Assembly (NCBI RefSeq): GCF_900142645.1 | Contig: NZ_FRBP01000011.1 | Span: 123,445-187,444, forward strand | Origin: Eubacterium callanderi | GTDB taxonomy: Bacteria > Bacillota > Clostridia > Eubacteriales > Eubacteriaceae | Reading direction: 5' to 3' | DNA length: 64,000 bases | In this document: in pieces, positions 43,357 through 52,366 of the stretch | Position numbering within the stretch: position 1 is the stretch's first letter | Layout: each line of letters starts with the position of its first letter | Translations under genes and position numbers: made by a program | The notes under the pieces: generated by a model | What the model saw: only the letters and a program-made list of their open reading frames with translations | Database searches by the model: none | What the model was told of the DNA's origin: nothing

Positions 43357-44307
43357 ATGATCCAACATCATGGCTTAGAATGGTATGGTGAAGGTGCGAC
43401 ATTCGCTGAGGTGTGCAATGATTACACGAAAGTTGAATACAAGTGCAATGGAATAGGGGTTCTATATGATTATGCGCTGTTCCTTGGTATTGATTTGATC
43501 TTTATGGACTTTAATTGTACAGACACCTTCCGTGAACCCATTCCAAATAAAAATATCATTGAAATTCGTCATTACCAAAAGGGGCGCGTTGAATTTGAAC
43601 TAAGGAATAATAAGGTTTTTCATATGAAAGAAGGAGAATTATGTATCAATGCTCTTGCTAATATTCCTGCGGCCTATTCTTTTCCCTTTGGATATAGCGT
43701 AGGACTAAGCTGTGTGATTGATAAGGATTCTGTCGATGCGGAAACGCAACAGATTTTTTCGTACTACAACATTGATGTTCTAAATCTGGGACGAGAACTG
43801 GAATTAGAAAAAAAGTGGTTTTTATGTCGAACGCCTCAGCGTCTGTTACATATCTTCGATGAATTGTACGCGGCAAAAGGTATTGAAGGGAGAAATTACT
43901 TCCGGATCAAATTATTGGAACTATTTTACCATATCAAACAGCTGCGGATTGAAGATCAGTATGAGGCAACGTATTATGCCAAAGAACAAATTGAAATCAT
44001 CAAACGCATCCGCCAACAGCTCATAGAAAACCTCGACAAAAAAATATCCATAGAAGAACTTTTGCGAAAGGAGCCAATGAGCAAGGTCACATTTCAAGCT
44101 ATTTTCAAACAGATTTATGGCGATACGCCCTATGCACATATCAAAAAGTATAAAATGAATCTTGCGGCTGTTTATTTGCAGGAAACAGATCAATCAATCA
44201 CGCAAATAGCCGGTGAACTTGGATATTCAAATATTAGTAAATTTGCGCGAGCCTTTCAAGAAGTGTTTGGAATGCTTCCAAAGGATTACCGTAAAGCAAA
44301 AAAGTGA
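43357..44307 (+). CDS. AraC-family transcriptional regulator
   Basis: The 316-residue protein has two helix-turn-helix motifs in the last 100 residues, including KVTFQAIFKQIYGDTPYAHI and SITQIAGELGYSNISKFARAF, and the usual ending FGMLPKDYRK. The N-terminal 200 residues are a ligand-sensing part without a clear cupin motif by eye. It starts the cargo cluster and reads toward the transporter genes. In yersiniabactin loci an AraC regulator (YbtA) senses the siderophore, which is a plausible analogy. AAAGGAGGG precedes the ATG. Confidence 0.9.
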   Translation: MIQHHGLEWYGEGATFAEVCNDYTKVEYKCNGIGVLYDYALFLGIDLIFMDFNCTDTFREPIPNKNIIEIRHYQKGRVEFELRNNKVFHMKEGELCINALANIPAAYSFPFGYSVGLSCVIDKDSVDAETQQIFSYYNIDVLNLGRELELEKKWFLCRTPQRLLHIFDELYAAKGIEGRNYFRIKLLELFYHIKQLRIEDQYEATYYAKEQIEIIKRIRQQLIENLDKKISIEELLRKEPMSKVTFQAIFKQIYGDTPYAHIKKYKMNLAAVYLQETDQSITQIAGELGYSNISKFARAFQEVFGMLPKDYRKAKK

Positions 44308-44352
44308 TTTAACTTTTGGGCTGTTTTCTTGATTTACTTTTCCCTTTGGAGT

Positions 44353-44417
44353 AGTTAGAGACTGCAAACCGGTGTAGAATGACAGCGTAGTTAGTTATTG
44401 CTAACTACGCTGTCATT
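44353..44417 (+). promoter_or_regulatory. Regulatory region of the ECF/ABC operon: two operator copies and a hairpin
   Basis: AGTTAGAGACTGCAAACC (44353-44370) lies where a -35 would be, 17 bases or less from TAGAAT (44375-44380). A second copy, AGTTAGTTATTGCTAACT (44389-44406), lies in the 5' leader within a perfect 17-bp hairpin (44378-44394 and 44401-44417). The hairpin may also terminate araC transcription. Confidence 0.6.
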
Positions 44418-44439
44418 TTATTTTAAGGAGGTTTCAAAG

Positions 44440-45051
44440 ATGGAACAAACGGTGAAGAAAAAGTTTGGCATTCGCGATATTATGACGATTGCCGCAATGA
44501 TGGTCATCAATTTTGCTATTGCAATGATAATTGGTATGGTTACATTGCCTTTTCCGGTAGTATATTTGTACGGCTCTGCCGGAATTGATGCATTTATCGG
44601 CGCAATCTTTTATCTGGTTGCAGCAAACCGCGTCAACAAACACGGACTGTTGTTTGCATGGGCTGCGGTTTATGGGGTGATTCAAGGAGTTATGGGTTAT
44701 ATGTTCTTGATTCCCTATTTTTTGATTGTAGCTCTCGTTGCCGAACTGTGCATGGTTGGCAAGAATACATACCAAAGTGCGGTTCGTAACCGAATTGGCT
44801 GGATGGTCAACTCAATCGGTAATTTTGTAGGTTGTGCCGTACCGTTGTGGTGGTCCTGGGACAGTTATCAGGAAATGGCTGCAAACAGTGGTTTTGATGC
44901 CAACACTTTAAATATGCAGCTCTCTATGGTAACGTCTCCTGCGCTGATGCTTTTGGGCGTTGTTATTACTGCGGTTCTTGCAATCCTCGGCACGTTGTTT
45001 GGCCAGCGTCTGCTCAGAAAGCATTTCCAAAAGGCAGGCATTGTAGGATGA
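44440..45051 (+). CDS. MptD-family ECF transporter S component
   Basis: A 203-residue membrane protein with about five to six helices (MTIAAMMVINFAIAMIIG; LFAWAAVYGVIQGVMGYMFL; MLLGVVITAVLAILGTLFG) and conserved GSAGIDAFIGAIFYLVA near residue 45. It is the substrate-binding S subunit of an energy-coupling-factor importer; the ligand is not known. ATG 44440 has AAGGAGG; the longer frame is not needed. It overlaps the EcfT gene by four bases. Confidence 0.82.
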   Translation: MEQTVKKKFGIRDIMTIAAMMVINFAIAMIIGMVTLPFPVVYLYGSAGIDAFIGAIFYLVAANRVNKHGLLFAWAAVYGVIQGVMGYMFLIPYFLIVALVAELCMVGKNTYQSAVRNRIGWMVNSIGNFVGCAVPLWWSWDSYQEMAANSGFDANTLNMQLSMVTSPALMLLGVVITAVLAILGTLFGQRLLRKHFQKAGIVG

Positions 45052-45746
45052 TGGCCGTATCAAAAAGCAGACGGATTGATCGAATTGACGGGCGCACAGT
45101 TCTTTTCCTGACGCTGTGCGCTTGTCTTGTTACTTTCCTTACAACAAGTTTTTTAGGACATGGAATTTTTACCCTTTGGATTTGTTTGATCCTGTGCTGG
45201 TTTAGTTTGTTTCGTCAGGCGATTGGGTGCTTTTCAATTTATATGGTTGCACTTGTATGGCTACTGATTGAAATGAAATATAAAATCAGTGTCCCATCTC
45301 CACTGTTGCTCAGCATGGTTTACAAACTTTTGCTTCCGGCTATGCCTGCCTATCTTCTGGCTAAAATCCCCTCTGGCAAATTAACGGCCAGCTTGAGAAG
45401 AATGCCGATTTCTACCCATATCATGCTTGTATTGATCGTCATGCTCCGCTTTGCGCCGACTGTGCTGCATGAATTTGGAGAAGTCAGGGAAGCCATGAAA
45501 ATTCGTGGCTTCTTAAAATCGGTCGGCAATGTTTTGAGGCATCCAATGGACACGTTGGAATACGCCATTGTTCCGATGGTGTTCCGCTCCTTAAAGATCG
45601 CGGACGAGTTAGCAGCTTCTGCCATAGTCAGGGGAATTGAAAGCCCCTACAAGAAAGAAAGCTACTATGTCAGCCGGATCGCTGTGCTGGATTGCGTTTT
45701 GATTGTTGTCAGCGTGGGAGCTGCCGTGTGCTGCTGTCTTTTATAG
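45048..45746 (+). CDS. ECF transporter T component (EcfT/CbiQ family)
   Basis: The 232-residue membrane protein has several N-terminal helices and the family's cytoplasmic coupling helices with an Ala-Arg-Gly-like signature (AASAIVRGIESP, about residue 190). It transmits ATPase motion to the S component encoded just upstream. Start and stop overlap or abut the neighbours, so all are in one operon. Confidence 0.85.
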   Translation: MMAVSKSRRIDRIDGRTVLFLTLCACLVTFLTTSFLGHGIFTLWICLILCWFSLFRQAIGCFSIYMVALVWLLIEMKYKISVPSPLLLSMVYKLLLPAMPAYLLAKIPSGKLTASLRRMPISTHIMLVLIVMLRFAPTVLHEFGEVREAMKIRGFLKSVGNVLRHPMDTLEYAIVPMVFRSLKIADELAASAIVRGIESPYKKESYYVSRIAVLDCVLIVVSVGAAVCCCLL

Positions 45747-45756
45747 GAGGAATGGA

Positions 45757-47235
45757 ATGGGAAAAGAAATTATGATCCGTGACCTGACCTTTTCCTATGG
45801 CGGGAACGGAAATCAACTGGAACATATATCATTAGACATTGCCGCCGGGGAGGTCATTGTTATGACCGGCCCATCGGGAAGTGGGAAAAGCTCTTTGACA
45901 AGAGTAATTAACGGCCTGATCCCCTACTTTTACGAGGGAGAATTAAGCGGTGAGGTTTTTGTGGATGGAAAACTGCTGAAAGAGATTCCTTCCTGGGAAC
46001 GCGGCAAAATCGCAGGAAATGTATTTCAAGACCCGAGGAGCCAGTTTTTTGCCAATGAGGTCGCAGGCGAGATTGCTTTTGGCTGTGAGAACTACGGTTA
46101 TTCCCATGAGGAAATTCAGAACCATGTTCACCGGGCAGCGGCGAACATCAAGATTCAGGATATTTTGGATCACAGCCTGCACAGCCTGTCCTATGGAATG
46201 CGTCAGAAGGTTGCGATTGCATCCGCAGAGGCGATTGATCCTGAAATCTATGTCATGGATGAACCGTCTGCCAATCTGGATATTGCATCTACCTACCGCT
46301 TTGCAGATATTATTCACGATTTGAAGAAGAAGGGAAAAACCATCATTATAGCGGAACACCGGCTTTATTATCTGATGGATCTGACAGACCGTTTCCTGTG
46401 TGTCCAGAAAGGGAAAATTGTGCGGGAATTTACTGCACAGCAGATGAAAGCTCTGACTAATAAGGAAATCCAGGCGCTGGGGCTTCGCACTCCTAACCTG
46501 CATCAGATTGAGCAGACGGAAATCCCGTCTGCGGCAACCAGTGAGGTTGTTCTGGAAGTGAAAAAACTGAACCACTCTTTTGGTGAAACGATTGTATCTA
46601 AGGATATTGACTTTCAATGCCATAAGGGAGAAGCGATAGCCCTGATCGGCCCAAACGGGACGGGCAAAAGCACCATAGGGCGAATCTTGGCAGGGCTTTT
46701 GAAAGAGAAATCCGGCGAAGTCGTTTTATTCGGAAAGCATTGTAGACCGAAAGGCCGCTTGGGAAAGGTCTGGTATATTCCCCAGGATTTAGACAGTCAG
46801 CTATTCGGTGAGGATTTGCTTGACGAACTGACTACCGGTGCAGAAGTCAACCCGGAGCGGAAACAAGCGGCGGAAGAAATCCTGGAGGCCCTGGAACTGA
46901 CGCCATTCATCAAACAGCATCCCTCTACGCTGTCAGGAGGGCAAAAGCAGCGGCTGGCTCTTGGCGTGGCTCTAATGCACGAAGCGCCGATTATCGTACT
47001 GGATGAACCGACAAGCGGGCTGGACGGTACGAATATGCGGAATGTCAGCCGGATGATCCGCAAGCTGGCGAAAATGGGGCGCACCATTATCGTCATTACC
47101 CATGACGCGGAGTGTGCGCTTGCCTGCTGTGAGCGGGCAATACGCCTGGAGAACGGCTGCATTACCGATGATTTTCAAATCAGAGGCGCAGAGCTTCTCT
47201 TAGACAAAATTGGATATGACAAAAAGGAGGGTTAG
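45757..47235 (+). CDS. ECF ATPase with two fused ABC domains
   Basis: The 492-residue protein has two ABC cassettes. The first has Walker A GPSGSGKSS (about 36), an unusual signature LSYGMRQKV and DEPSANLD. The second has GPNGTGKST (about 303), LSGGQKQR and DEPTSGLD. It replaces the separate EcfA and EcfA' of other systems. ATG 45757 follows TAGGAGGAATGG; the upstream frame overlaps EcfT. It powers import through the S and T components. Confidence 0.9.
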   Translation: MGKEIMIRDLTFSYGGNGNQLEHISLDIAAGEVIVMTGPSGSGKSSLTRVINGLIPYFYEGELSGEVFVDGKLLKEIPSWERGKIAGNVFQDPRSQFFANEVAGEIAFGCENYGYSHEEIQNHVHRAAANIKIQDILDHSLHSLSYGMRQKVAIASAEAIDPEIYVMDEPSANLDIASTYRFADIIHDLKKKGKTIIIAEHRLYYLMDLTDRFLCVQKGKIVREFTAQQMKALTNKEIQALGLRTPNLHQIEQTEIPSAATSEVVLEVKKLNHSFGETIVSKDIDFQCHKGEAIALIGPNGTGKSTIGRILAGLLKEKSGEVVLFGKHCRPKGRLGKVWYIPQDLDSQLFGEDLLDELTTGAEVNPERKQAAEEILEALELTPFIKQHPSTLSGGQKQRLALGVALMHEAPIIVLDEPTSGLDGTNMRNVSRMIRKLAKMGRTIIVITHDAECALACCERAIRLENGCITDDFQIRGAELLLDKIGYDKKEG

Positions 47236-47237
47236 AA

Positions 47238-49052
47238 ATGGCACAGCAAAACAAGAAGCAGCCGAAAGCGAAAACCGGACTGGCACGCTGCCTGGAACTG
47301 GCTTCCGGCCATAAAGGGCTGGTGTTCCTGGCAGGGTTTTTGGCGGCGCTGGCTGCGATCTGTTCTTTTGTTCCGTACTTATCAATCTACTACATCATTC
47401 GGGAAATCCTGTTTGTTTACCCGGATATGTCGCTCTTGAATGTTTCCGCAATCTCGACCTGGGGATGGCTGGCCCTGGCTGGAATTTTGGGGAACATCGT
47501 ATTTTACTTTTTTGCCCTGTTGTGTTCCCACGTTGCGGCGTTTGGAACGCTTTATGAATTGAAGGTGGCCTTTGCCGACCACATCATGCAGATTCCCCTT
47601 GGGTATCATCTGACCCTGGGCAGCGGCAAAATGAGAAAGATCATGGATGAAAACATTGAAAGTGTTGAGAAATTCATCGCTCACCAGCTCCCGGACTTTG
47701 TGGCCTCTTTGGTCGCGCCGCTTGTTCTGGTTATCATTCTTCTTGGAATTGACTGGCGGTATGGCGTGGTTTGTCTGGTCGGTATTGTTCTGGCCTTTAT
47801 CGTGCAGTTTGCGGGCTTCAACGGAGAAGCAAAGGAAAAAATGCACCGTTTTCAGACCGCCCAGGAGAACATGAACAGCGCTTCTGTGGAATATGTACGT
47901 GGTATGTCGGAGATCAAAGCATTTAATCAGACCGCCGATTCCTTTAAGCGGTTGGGCAAATCCATTACAGACTATACCTCTTTTGTGTTGGAGTACGCAT
48001 TGGGCTGGCAGAACTGTATGCCTGCTTTTACCACGATCATCAACAATATTTATCTGCTTTTGATTCCGGTGGGCATTCTGATCGGGATGCACACTACGGA
48101 TTTCAGGGAGTATTCGCTGACATTTATTTTCTACCTGATTATTGTCCATGCGATTTCCGGTGTCCTGAATAAAATCATGTATATCTCTGAGTCCTTTACG
48201 CAGATTGACGGCAGCGTGGAGCGTATGGATGAAATCCTGCGTATCCCGGCCCTGCCCGAAAAGAGTACGGCGCAAGCAATCGAAAACTATGGGATTGCTT
48301 TCCGGGATGTCAGCTTTTCCTACGAAGCCGATTCCCAGGTCAAGGCCCTGTCTCATGTTTCTTTCTTTGCGGATCAGGGCAAGGTGACAGCCATTGTCGG
48401 CCCCTCCGGTGGCGGTAAAAGTACCATCGCCAGCCTAATCTCCCGGTTTTATGATGTGACGGACGGAAGTATTCAGATCGGCGGCGTTGACATTCGGGAT
48501 ATTCCTCTGGATGCGCTGATGGATAAGGTCAGCTTCGTATTTCAGGATACGTTCCTGTTCAAACAGAGCATCCTGGATAACATCCGTATGGGAAATCCAG
48601 ATGCAACGGAAGAACAGGTGATTGCGGCGGCAAAGGCTGCAAGATGCCATGATTTTATTGAGCAGCTTCCAAACGGTTATCAGACTGTGATCGGCAGTAC
48701 CGGCGTCCATCTCTCCGGTGGTGAGCGTCAGCGGATTGCCATTGCAAGGGCTATCGTAAAAGACGCGCCCATCATCGTTCTGGACGAGGCTACTGCGTTC
48801 AGTGACCCGGAGAACGAGTACCTGATTCAAAAAGCCTTTGAAAAGCTGATCCAAAATAAAACAGTTGTAATGATCGCCCATCGCCTGTCCACGATTCGTA
48901 ATGCTGACCAGATACTTGTCATGGAAAAGGGATGCCTGATTGAATCCGGCACCCATGACGAGCTGCTGAAGAAGGACGGAAAATACGCGCAGATGTGGAG
49001 CAGCTATACGGAGTCGATCAACTGGAAAATTGGCACAGGAAAGGCGGTGTGA
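47238..49052 (+). CDS. Exporter-fold ABC half-transporter 1 (YbtP/IrtA-like candidate)
   Basis: The 604-residue protein has six membrane helices (about 25-320) followed by an ABC domain: Walker A GPSGGGKST near 393, signature LSGGERQR, and DEATAFSDPENE with a changed D-loop. The fold is that of type IV ABC exporters, but YbtPQ and IrtAB show that this fold can import siderophores. With the ECF genes upstream and a metal regulator downstream, uptake is possible. Export of a drug or peptide is the alternative. Confidence 0.85.
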   Translation: MAQQNKKQPKAKTGLARCLELASGHKGLVFLAGFLAALAAICSFVPYLSIYYIIREILFVYPDMSLLNVSAISTWGWLALAGILGNIVFYFFALLCSHVAAFGTLYELKVAFADHIMQIPLGYHLTLGSGKMRKIMDENIESVEKFIAHQLPDFVASLVAPLVLVIILLGIDWRYGVVCLVGIVLAFIVQFAGFNGEAKEKMHRFQTAQENMNSASVEYVRGMSEIKAFNQTADSFKRLGKSITDYTSFVLEYALGWQNCMPAFTTIINNIYLLLIPVGILIGMHTTDFREYSLTFIFYLIIVHAISGVLNKIMYISESFTQIDGSVERMDEILRIPALPEKSTAQAIENYGIAFRDVSFSYEADSQVKALSHVSFFADQGKVTAIVGPSGGGKSTIASLISRFYDVTDGSIQIGGVDIRDIPLDALMDKVSFVFQDTFLFKQSILDNIRMGNPDATEEQVIAAAKAARCHDFIEQLPNGYQTVIGSTGVHLSGGERQRIAIARAIVKDAPIIVLDEATAFSDPENEYLIQKAFEKLIQNKTVVMIAHRLSTIRNADQILVMEKGCLIESGTHDELLKKDGKYAQMWSSYTESINWKIGTGKAV

Positions 49053-49055
49053 TCT

Positions 49056-50789
49056 ATGAGTAAGCTGAAAGAAAAGCTAATGCTGTCGGAGAAAGGCTAT
49101 TCCGACCTGAAAAAAGCAATTACGGCCTGCACAATAACCAATATCGCGTTATTGCTCCCATCAATGGTAGCCTGCCTGATCTTTTGGGAGCTGTTAAAGC
49201 CGTTTACGGGAGAAGCAATTTCGTGGGCCGCGTTGTGGAAGCTGCTGGGCCTAGGGCTGGTGGCGGCTATTCTGGTATTCCTGGCCGCGAAAAACGATTA
49301 TAGGAAAACCTATATTGCTTCCTATAAGGAGGCCAGCACGACCAGACTTCGGATCGCGGAGCATCTTCGCAAGCTCCCCATGAGCTTCTTTAACACAAAA
49401 GATTTGTCCGATATTACCACCAACATGATGGCAGATTGCAGCAGCATGGAATCCATGCTTAGCAGTACCATCCCGCCGCTGATTGCAAATATCATCTCTG
49501 TTACCCTGACCTGCGTTTGTCTGGCATTTTTTGACTGGAGAATGGCCCTTGCGATTTTCTGCACAATGCCGGTTACATTCCTTATCATCTTGTGCGGGCG
49601 CAAGCTACAACTTCGTCTGTTTGACAAACAGGTGGATGTGAAACTGGAGGCATCTAGCCAGATTCAGGAATACCTGGAAGGTATCAAAATTATCAAATCC
49701 TGTGGTCTTGGCGGTTCCCGCTTCGATGCGTTGGATAAAGCACTCCAGGCTATGAGAAAAATCGCCATCAAGGTAGAACTGGCCTCCGGTATTCTGGTTC
49801 AGGGAGCCAGCCTGGTCCTGCAAGCAGGGCTTGGCATTACTATTTTCATTGGAACGGTGCTGATAACAAACGGTAAAATTGAACTGCTTTCTTTACTGGT
49901 TCTACTGATGTTCTCTACGCAAATTTACGGTCCGATCCTTGCCATTCTCTCGCAGTTGACCTCTCTGTTTCACTTGGGGACTGTTACCAACCGTATGCGT
50001 ACCCTGCTGACCACGCCCACCATGGAGGGCGTGGACAAAGATGTATCCAAATATGACATTGAACTGAAAAATGTCACCTTCGGATATAACCAGGACGATG
50101 TTATCAAGGATGTGTCTTTCTCTATTCCCGCTGGCAGCGTAACGGCTCTGGTAGGGCCTTCCGGCAGCGGCAAAAGCACGATTTCCAAACTGATCGCCCG
50201 TTTTTGGGATGTAAGAAAAGGCCAGATCACCATTGGCGGCATAGATGTCAGCACCATTGAACCGGAACACCTGATGCGCTGTATGTCCTTTGTATTCCAG
50301 GATGTGACCCTGTTCAATGATACTGTTTTTAACAATATCCGTGTAGGCAACATGAACGCTACCGAGGAGCAGGTCATGGCGGCGGCAAAGGCGGCATACT
50401 GTGACGAATTTATTCAGCGATTGCCGGACGGTTATCAGACTGTCCTTGGAGAGAACGGCAGCACTCTTTCCGGTGGTGAGCGTCAGCGGATTTCCATTGC
50501 CCGCGCGCTTTTGAAGGACGCACCTATTATTCTGCTTGATGAGGCAACAGCGTCCCTTGACCCAGAGAACGAGGTTTTGATTCAGCGTGCTATTGCAAAA
50601 CTGGTAGAGGGTAAGACGGTTATTATGATTGCTCATCGGCTCCGCACTGTGGTGGATACTGACCAGATCATTGTCCTGGATAATGGTAAGTTGGTTGAGC
50701 AAGGCACTCATGAGGAACTAATGAAGAAGAACGGTCTATACCATAAGTTATTTCATATTCAGCAGGAAAGCCTTGGTTGGGCCGTATAA
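49056..50789 (+). CDS. Exporter-fold ABC half-transporter 2 (YbtQ/IrtB-like candidate)
   Basis: The 577-residue partner of the previous protein has six helices, Walker A GPSGSGKST near 367, LSGGERQR and a standard DEATASLDPENE. The two genes are three bases apart and probably form a heterodimer with one degenerate and one full ATP site. It belongs to the same operon as the ECF components. Confidence 0.85.
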   Translation: MSKLKEKLMLSEKGYSDLKKAITACTITNIALLLPSMVACLIFWELLKPFTGEAISWAALWKLLGLGLVAAILVFLAAKNDYRKTYIASYKEASTTRLRIAEHLRKLPMSFFNTKDLSDITTNMMADCSSMESMLSSTIPPLIANIISVTLTCVCLAFFDWRMALAIFCTMPVTFLIILCGRKLQLRLFDKQVDVKLEASSQIQEYLEGIKIIKSCGLGGSRFDALDKALQAMRKIAIKVELASGILVQGASLVLQAGLGITIFIGTVLITNGKIELLSLLVLLMFSTQIYGPILAILSQLTSLFHLGTVTNRMRTLLTTPTMEGVDKDVSKYDIELKNVTFGYNQDDVIKDVSFSIPAGSVTALVGPSGSGKSTISKLIARFWDVRKGQITIGGIDVSTIEPEHLMRCMSFVFQDVTLFNDTVFNNIRVGNMNATEEQVMAAAKAAYCDEFIQRLPDGYQTVLGENGSTLSGGERQRISIARALLKDAPIILLDEATASLDPENEVLIQRAIAKLVEGKTVIMIAHRLRTVVDTDQIIVLDNGKLVEQGTHEELMKKNGLYHKLFHIQQESLGWAV

Positions 50790-50810
50790 TTTTTGTACTA
50801 GGAGGCTGAG

Positions 50811-51173
50811 ATGAAACTTCATGCATCCGGGGAGGACTACTTGGAAGCTATCCTCGTTCTGCATAAGAGAATAGACATGGTGCGTTCCGTAGATGTAGCC
50901 CGGCACATGGAGGTGTCAAAACCCAGCGTGTGCCATGCAGTAGGCATTTTGCGTGAGGGCGGCTTTCTGACAATGGATGAAGAACACTATCTGCATCTAA
51001 CAGACATTGGTCGAGAAGTGGCCGTAAAAATCTATGAGCGCCATTGCTTTTTCATGGAACAGCTCATAGCCGCAGGCGTTGATCCTAAAATTGCAGAAGC
51101 CGATGCCTGTCGGTTGGAACACGTTATTAGTAGTGAATCTTTTGAACGGTTAAAAGAAACAGCCGACCAATAG
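50811..51173 (+). CDS. DtxR/MntR-family metal-dependent regulator
   Basis: The 120-residue protein has the DtxR winged HTH (EDYLEAILVLHKRIDMVRS, VSKPSVCHAVGILREGG) and dimerization/metal helices with candidate ligands in ERHCFFMEQL and CRLEHVIS. It lacks the SH3-like extension, as MntR does. It closes the transporter operon, so metal-dependent control of that operon is likely. AGGAGGCTGAG precedes the ATG. Confidence 0.9.
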   Translation: MKLHASGEDYLEAILVLHKRIDMVRSVDVARHMEVSKPSVCHAVGILREGGFLTMDEEHYLHLTDIGREVAVKIYERHCFFMEQLIAAGVDPKIAEADACRLEHVISSESFERLKETADQ

Positions 51174-51366
51174 GAAGTGAATCACACGAAACACGCTTCA
51201 CCGCCCAATAGGCAAAAAAAAACGTTGCAGGGACAGAGGCTTTCCTGCGCGTAAAATAGATTCCTTAATCTTCGGCGGTTCAAGACCAAGTCTGCCGTTT
51301 CTTCGCCTTCTATTGGAAATGGCGTCCTGACACTGGCGTGATTGGCGGCTCTAGGAGGAAGCTGTC

Positions 51367-51477
51367 ATGTGTAAAAAGGGAGATCGACCACCAGAAACGG
51401 GAGTAGCACCGTTAAAAAAAGCCATCCCCCGGCCAGTCAAAAATGCGGCCGGACCCATGCATTATCCCATGCAATAA
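51367..51477 (+). CDS. 36-residue basic, proline-rich protein
   Basis: ATG 51367 follows TAGGAGGAAGCTGTC, a strong ribosome site. The product starts MCKKGDRPPETGV and is basic (pairs of KK, PRPVK) with no membrane segment. A terminator follows 20 bases after the stop. No family recognised; the strong initiation signal is the main argument for it. The 190 bases before it show nothing else. Confidence 0.5.
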   Translation: MCKKGDRPPETGVAPLKKAIPRPVKNAAGPMHYPMQ

Positions 51478-51497
51478 AACACCATATTGTTGTTATG

Positions 51498-51534
51498 TTC
51501 GCCCGGAGGGTTTATGCCTTTCCGGGCGAATTTT
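51498..51534 (+). terminator. Terminator ahead of the Tn916-like regulatory genes
   Basis: TTCGCCCGGA / TCCGGGCGAA stem with a 13-base loop, then TTTT. Confidence 0.85.
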
Positions 51535-51686
51535 GTTATTTCCTGCGTCCCGTACCACCGGCCACACATTTTTTCAAAAAATGTTTCAAAAAGTGGTGTT
51601 TAGCGGGTAGCTGGCAGCCTTTCAAAAGTAACTTTGGCGGAAAGGGAGAGAACCACCGAAATCACCCACAGAAAGGGGGGGAGAAG

Positions 51687-52130
51687 ATGGATACGATCCC
51701 CCGCAATGACTTTATCCTGCGGCACCGCTATGACGCATTTTGCAAGGCGGTACTCCGCAATGAGGCCAAAGATTATCTGCGCGAGATGGGACAGCAGCGC
51801 GACCGTGAAAAGTCGCTGGACGCCCTGACACAGCAGGAATTGGACAAGCTCTCCACGGTAGATTATTACCCCAGCGACAGCTACGTTTTTTCGTCGCATG
51901 GATATGATTTGCCCATTGACAACGAGCTTGTAGCCGAGGCATTCGCCAGCCTGCCACAACAGGAACAAAGCATTTTGATTTTGCACTGTGTTTTGGATTT
52001 GACAGACGGAGAAATTGGCAGCCTCATGGGAATGTCCCGCAGCGCCGTACAGCGTCACAGGACAAGCACCCTGAAACAGTTGCGTTTGAAATTGATGGCG
52101 CTCATGCCAGAGGGAGGGAAACGCGGATGA
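51687..52130 (+). CDS. Tn916 Orf7-like sigma factor
   Basis: The 147-residue protein matches the sigma-70-like regulator before xis/int in Tn916-family elements: an N-terminal region 2-like part (FILRHRYDAFCKAVLRNEAKD) and a region 4 HTH (LPQQEQSILILHCVLDLTDG, IGSLMGMSRSAVQRHR). I choose ATG 51687, preceded by AAAGGGGGG. In Tn916, orf7 and orf8 products switch on transfer gene expression after excision. It overlaps the next gene by four bases. Confidence 0.87.
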   Translation: MDTIPRNDFILRHRYDAFCKAVLRNEAKDYLREMGQQRDREKSLDALTQQELDKLSTVDYYPSDSYVFSSHGYDLPIDNELVAEAFASLPQQEQSILILHCVLDLTDGEIGSLMGMSRSAVQRHRTSTLKQLRLKLMALMPEGGKRG

Positions 52131-52366
52131 AGGAACCCACATTCAACGGCAGAAAACTTCTGCCCCTTTCGGTGATGGAAGCTGCCCACGCTGGGGATGC
52201 AATAGCTATGGAACATGTGCTGCGCTACTATGCGGGCTACATAAACAAGCTCTGCACCCGCACCTTGTACGACAGCAACGGCATCCCTTATGTGTGCGTG
52301 GACGAGTATATGAAGCACCGTTTGGAACTCAAGCTCATCCATTCCATCATCGTTGCTTTGAAGTAA
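52127..52366 (+). CDS. Tn916 Orf8-like HTH conjugation regulator
   Basis: The 79-residue protein has the conjugative-transposon HTH pattern: PLSVMEAAHAGDAIAMEHVL, YINKLCTRTLYD, and MKHRLELKLIHSIIVAL. It is the usual partner of the Orf7-like sigma factor. ATG overlaps the orf7 stop (ATGA). Confidence 0.87.
   Translation: MKEPTFNGRKLLPLSVMEAAHAGDAIAMEHVLRYYAGYINKLCTRTLYDSNGIPYVCVDEYMKHRLELKLIHSIIVALK

Noticed and set aside
47382..48356. 324-codon minus-strand frame opposite the first half-transporter
   Set aside because: Antisense shadow of the membrane domain; no initiation signal.
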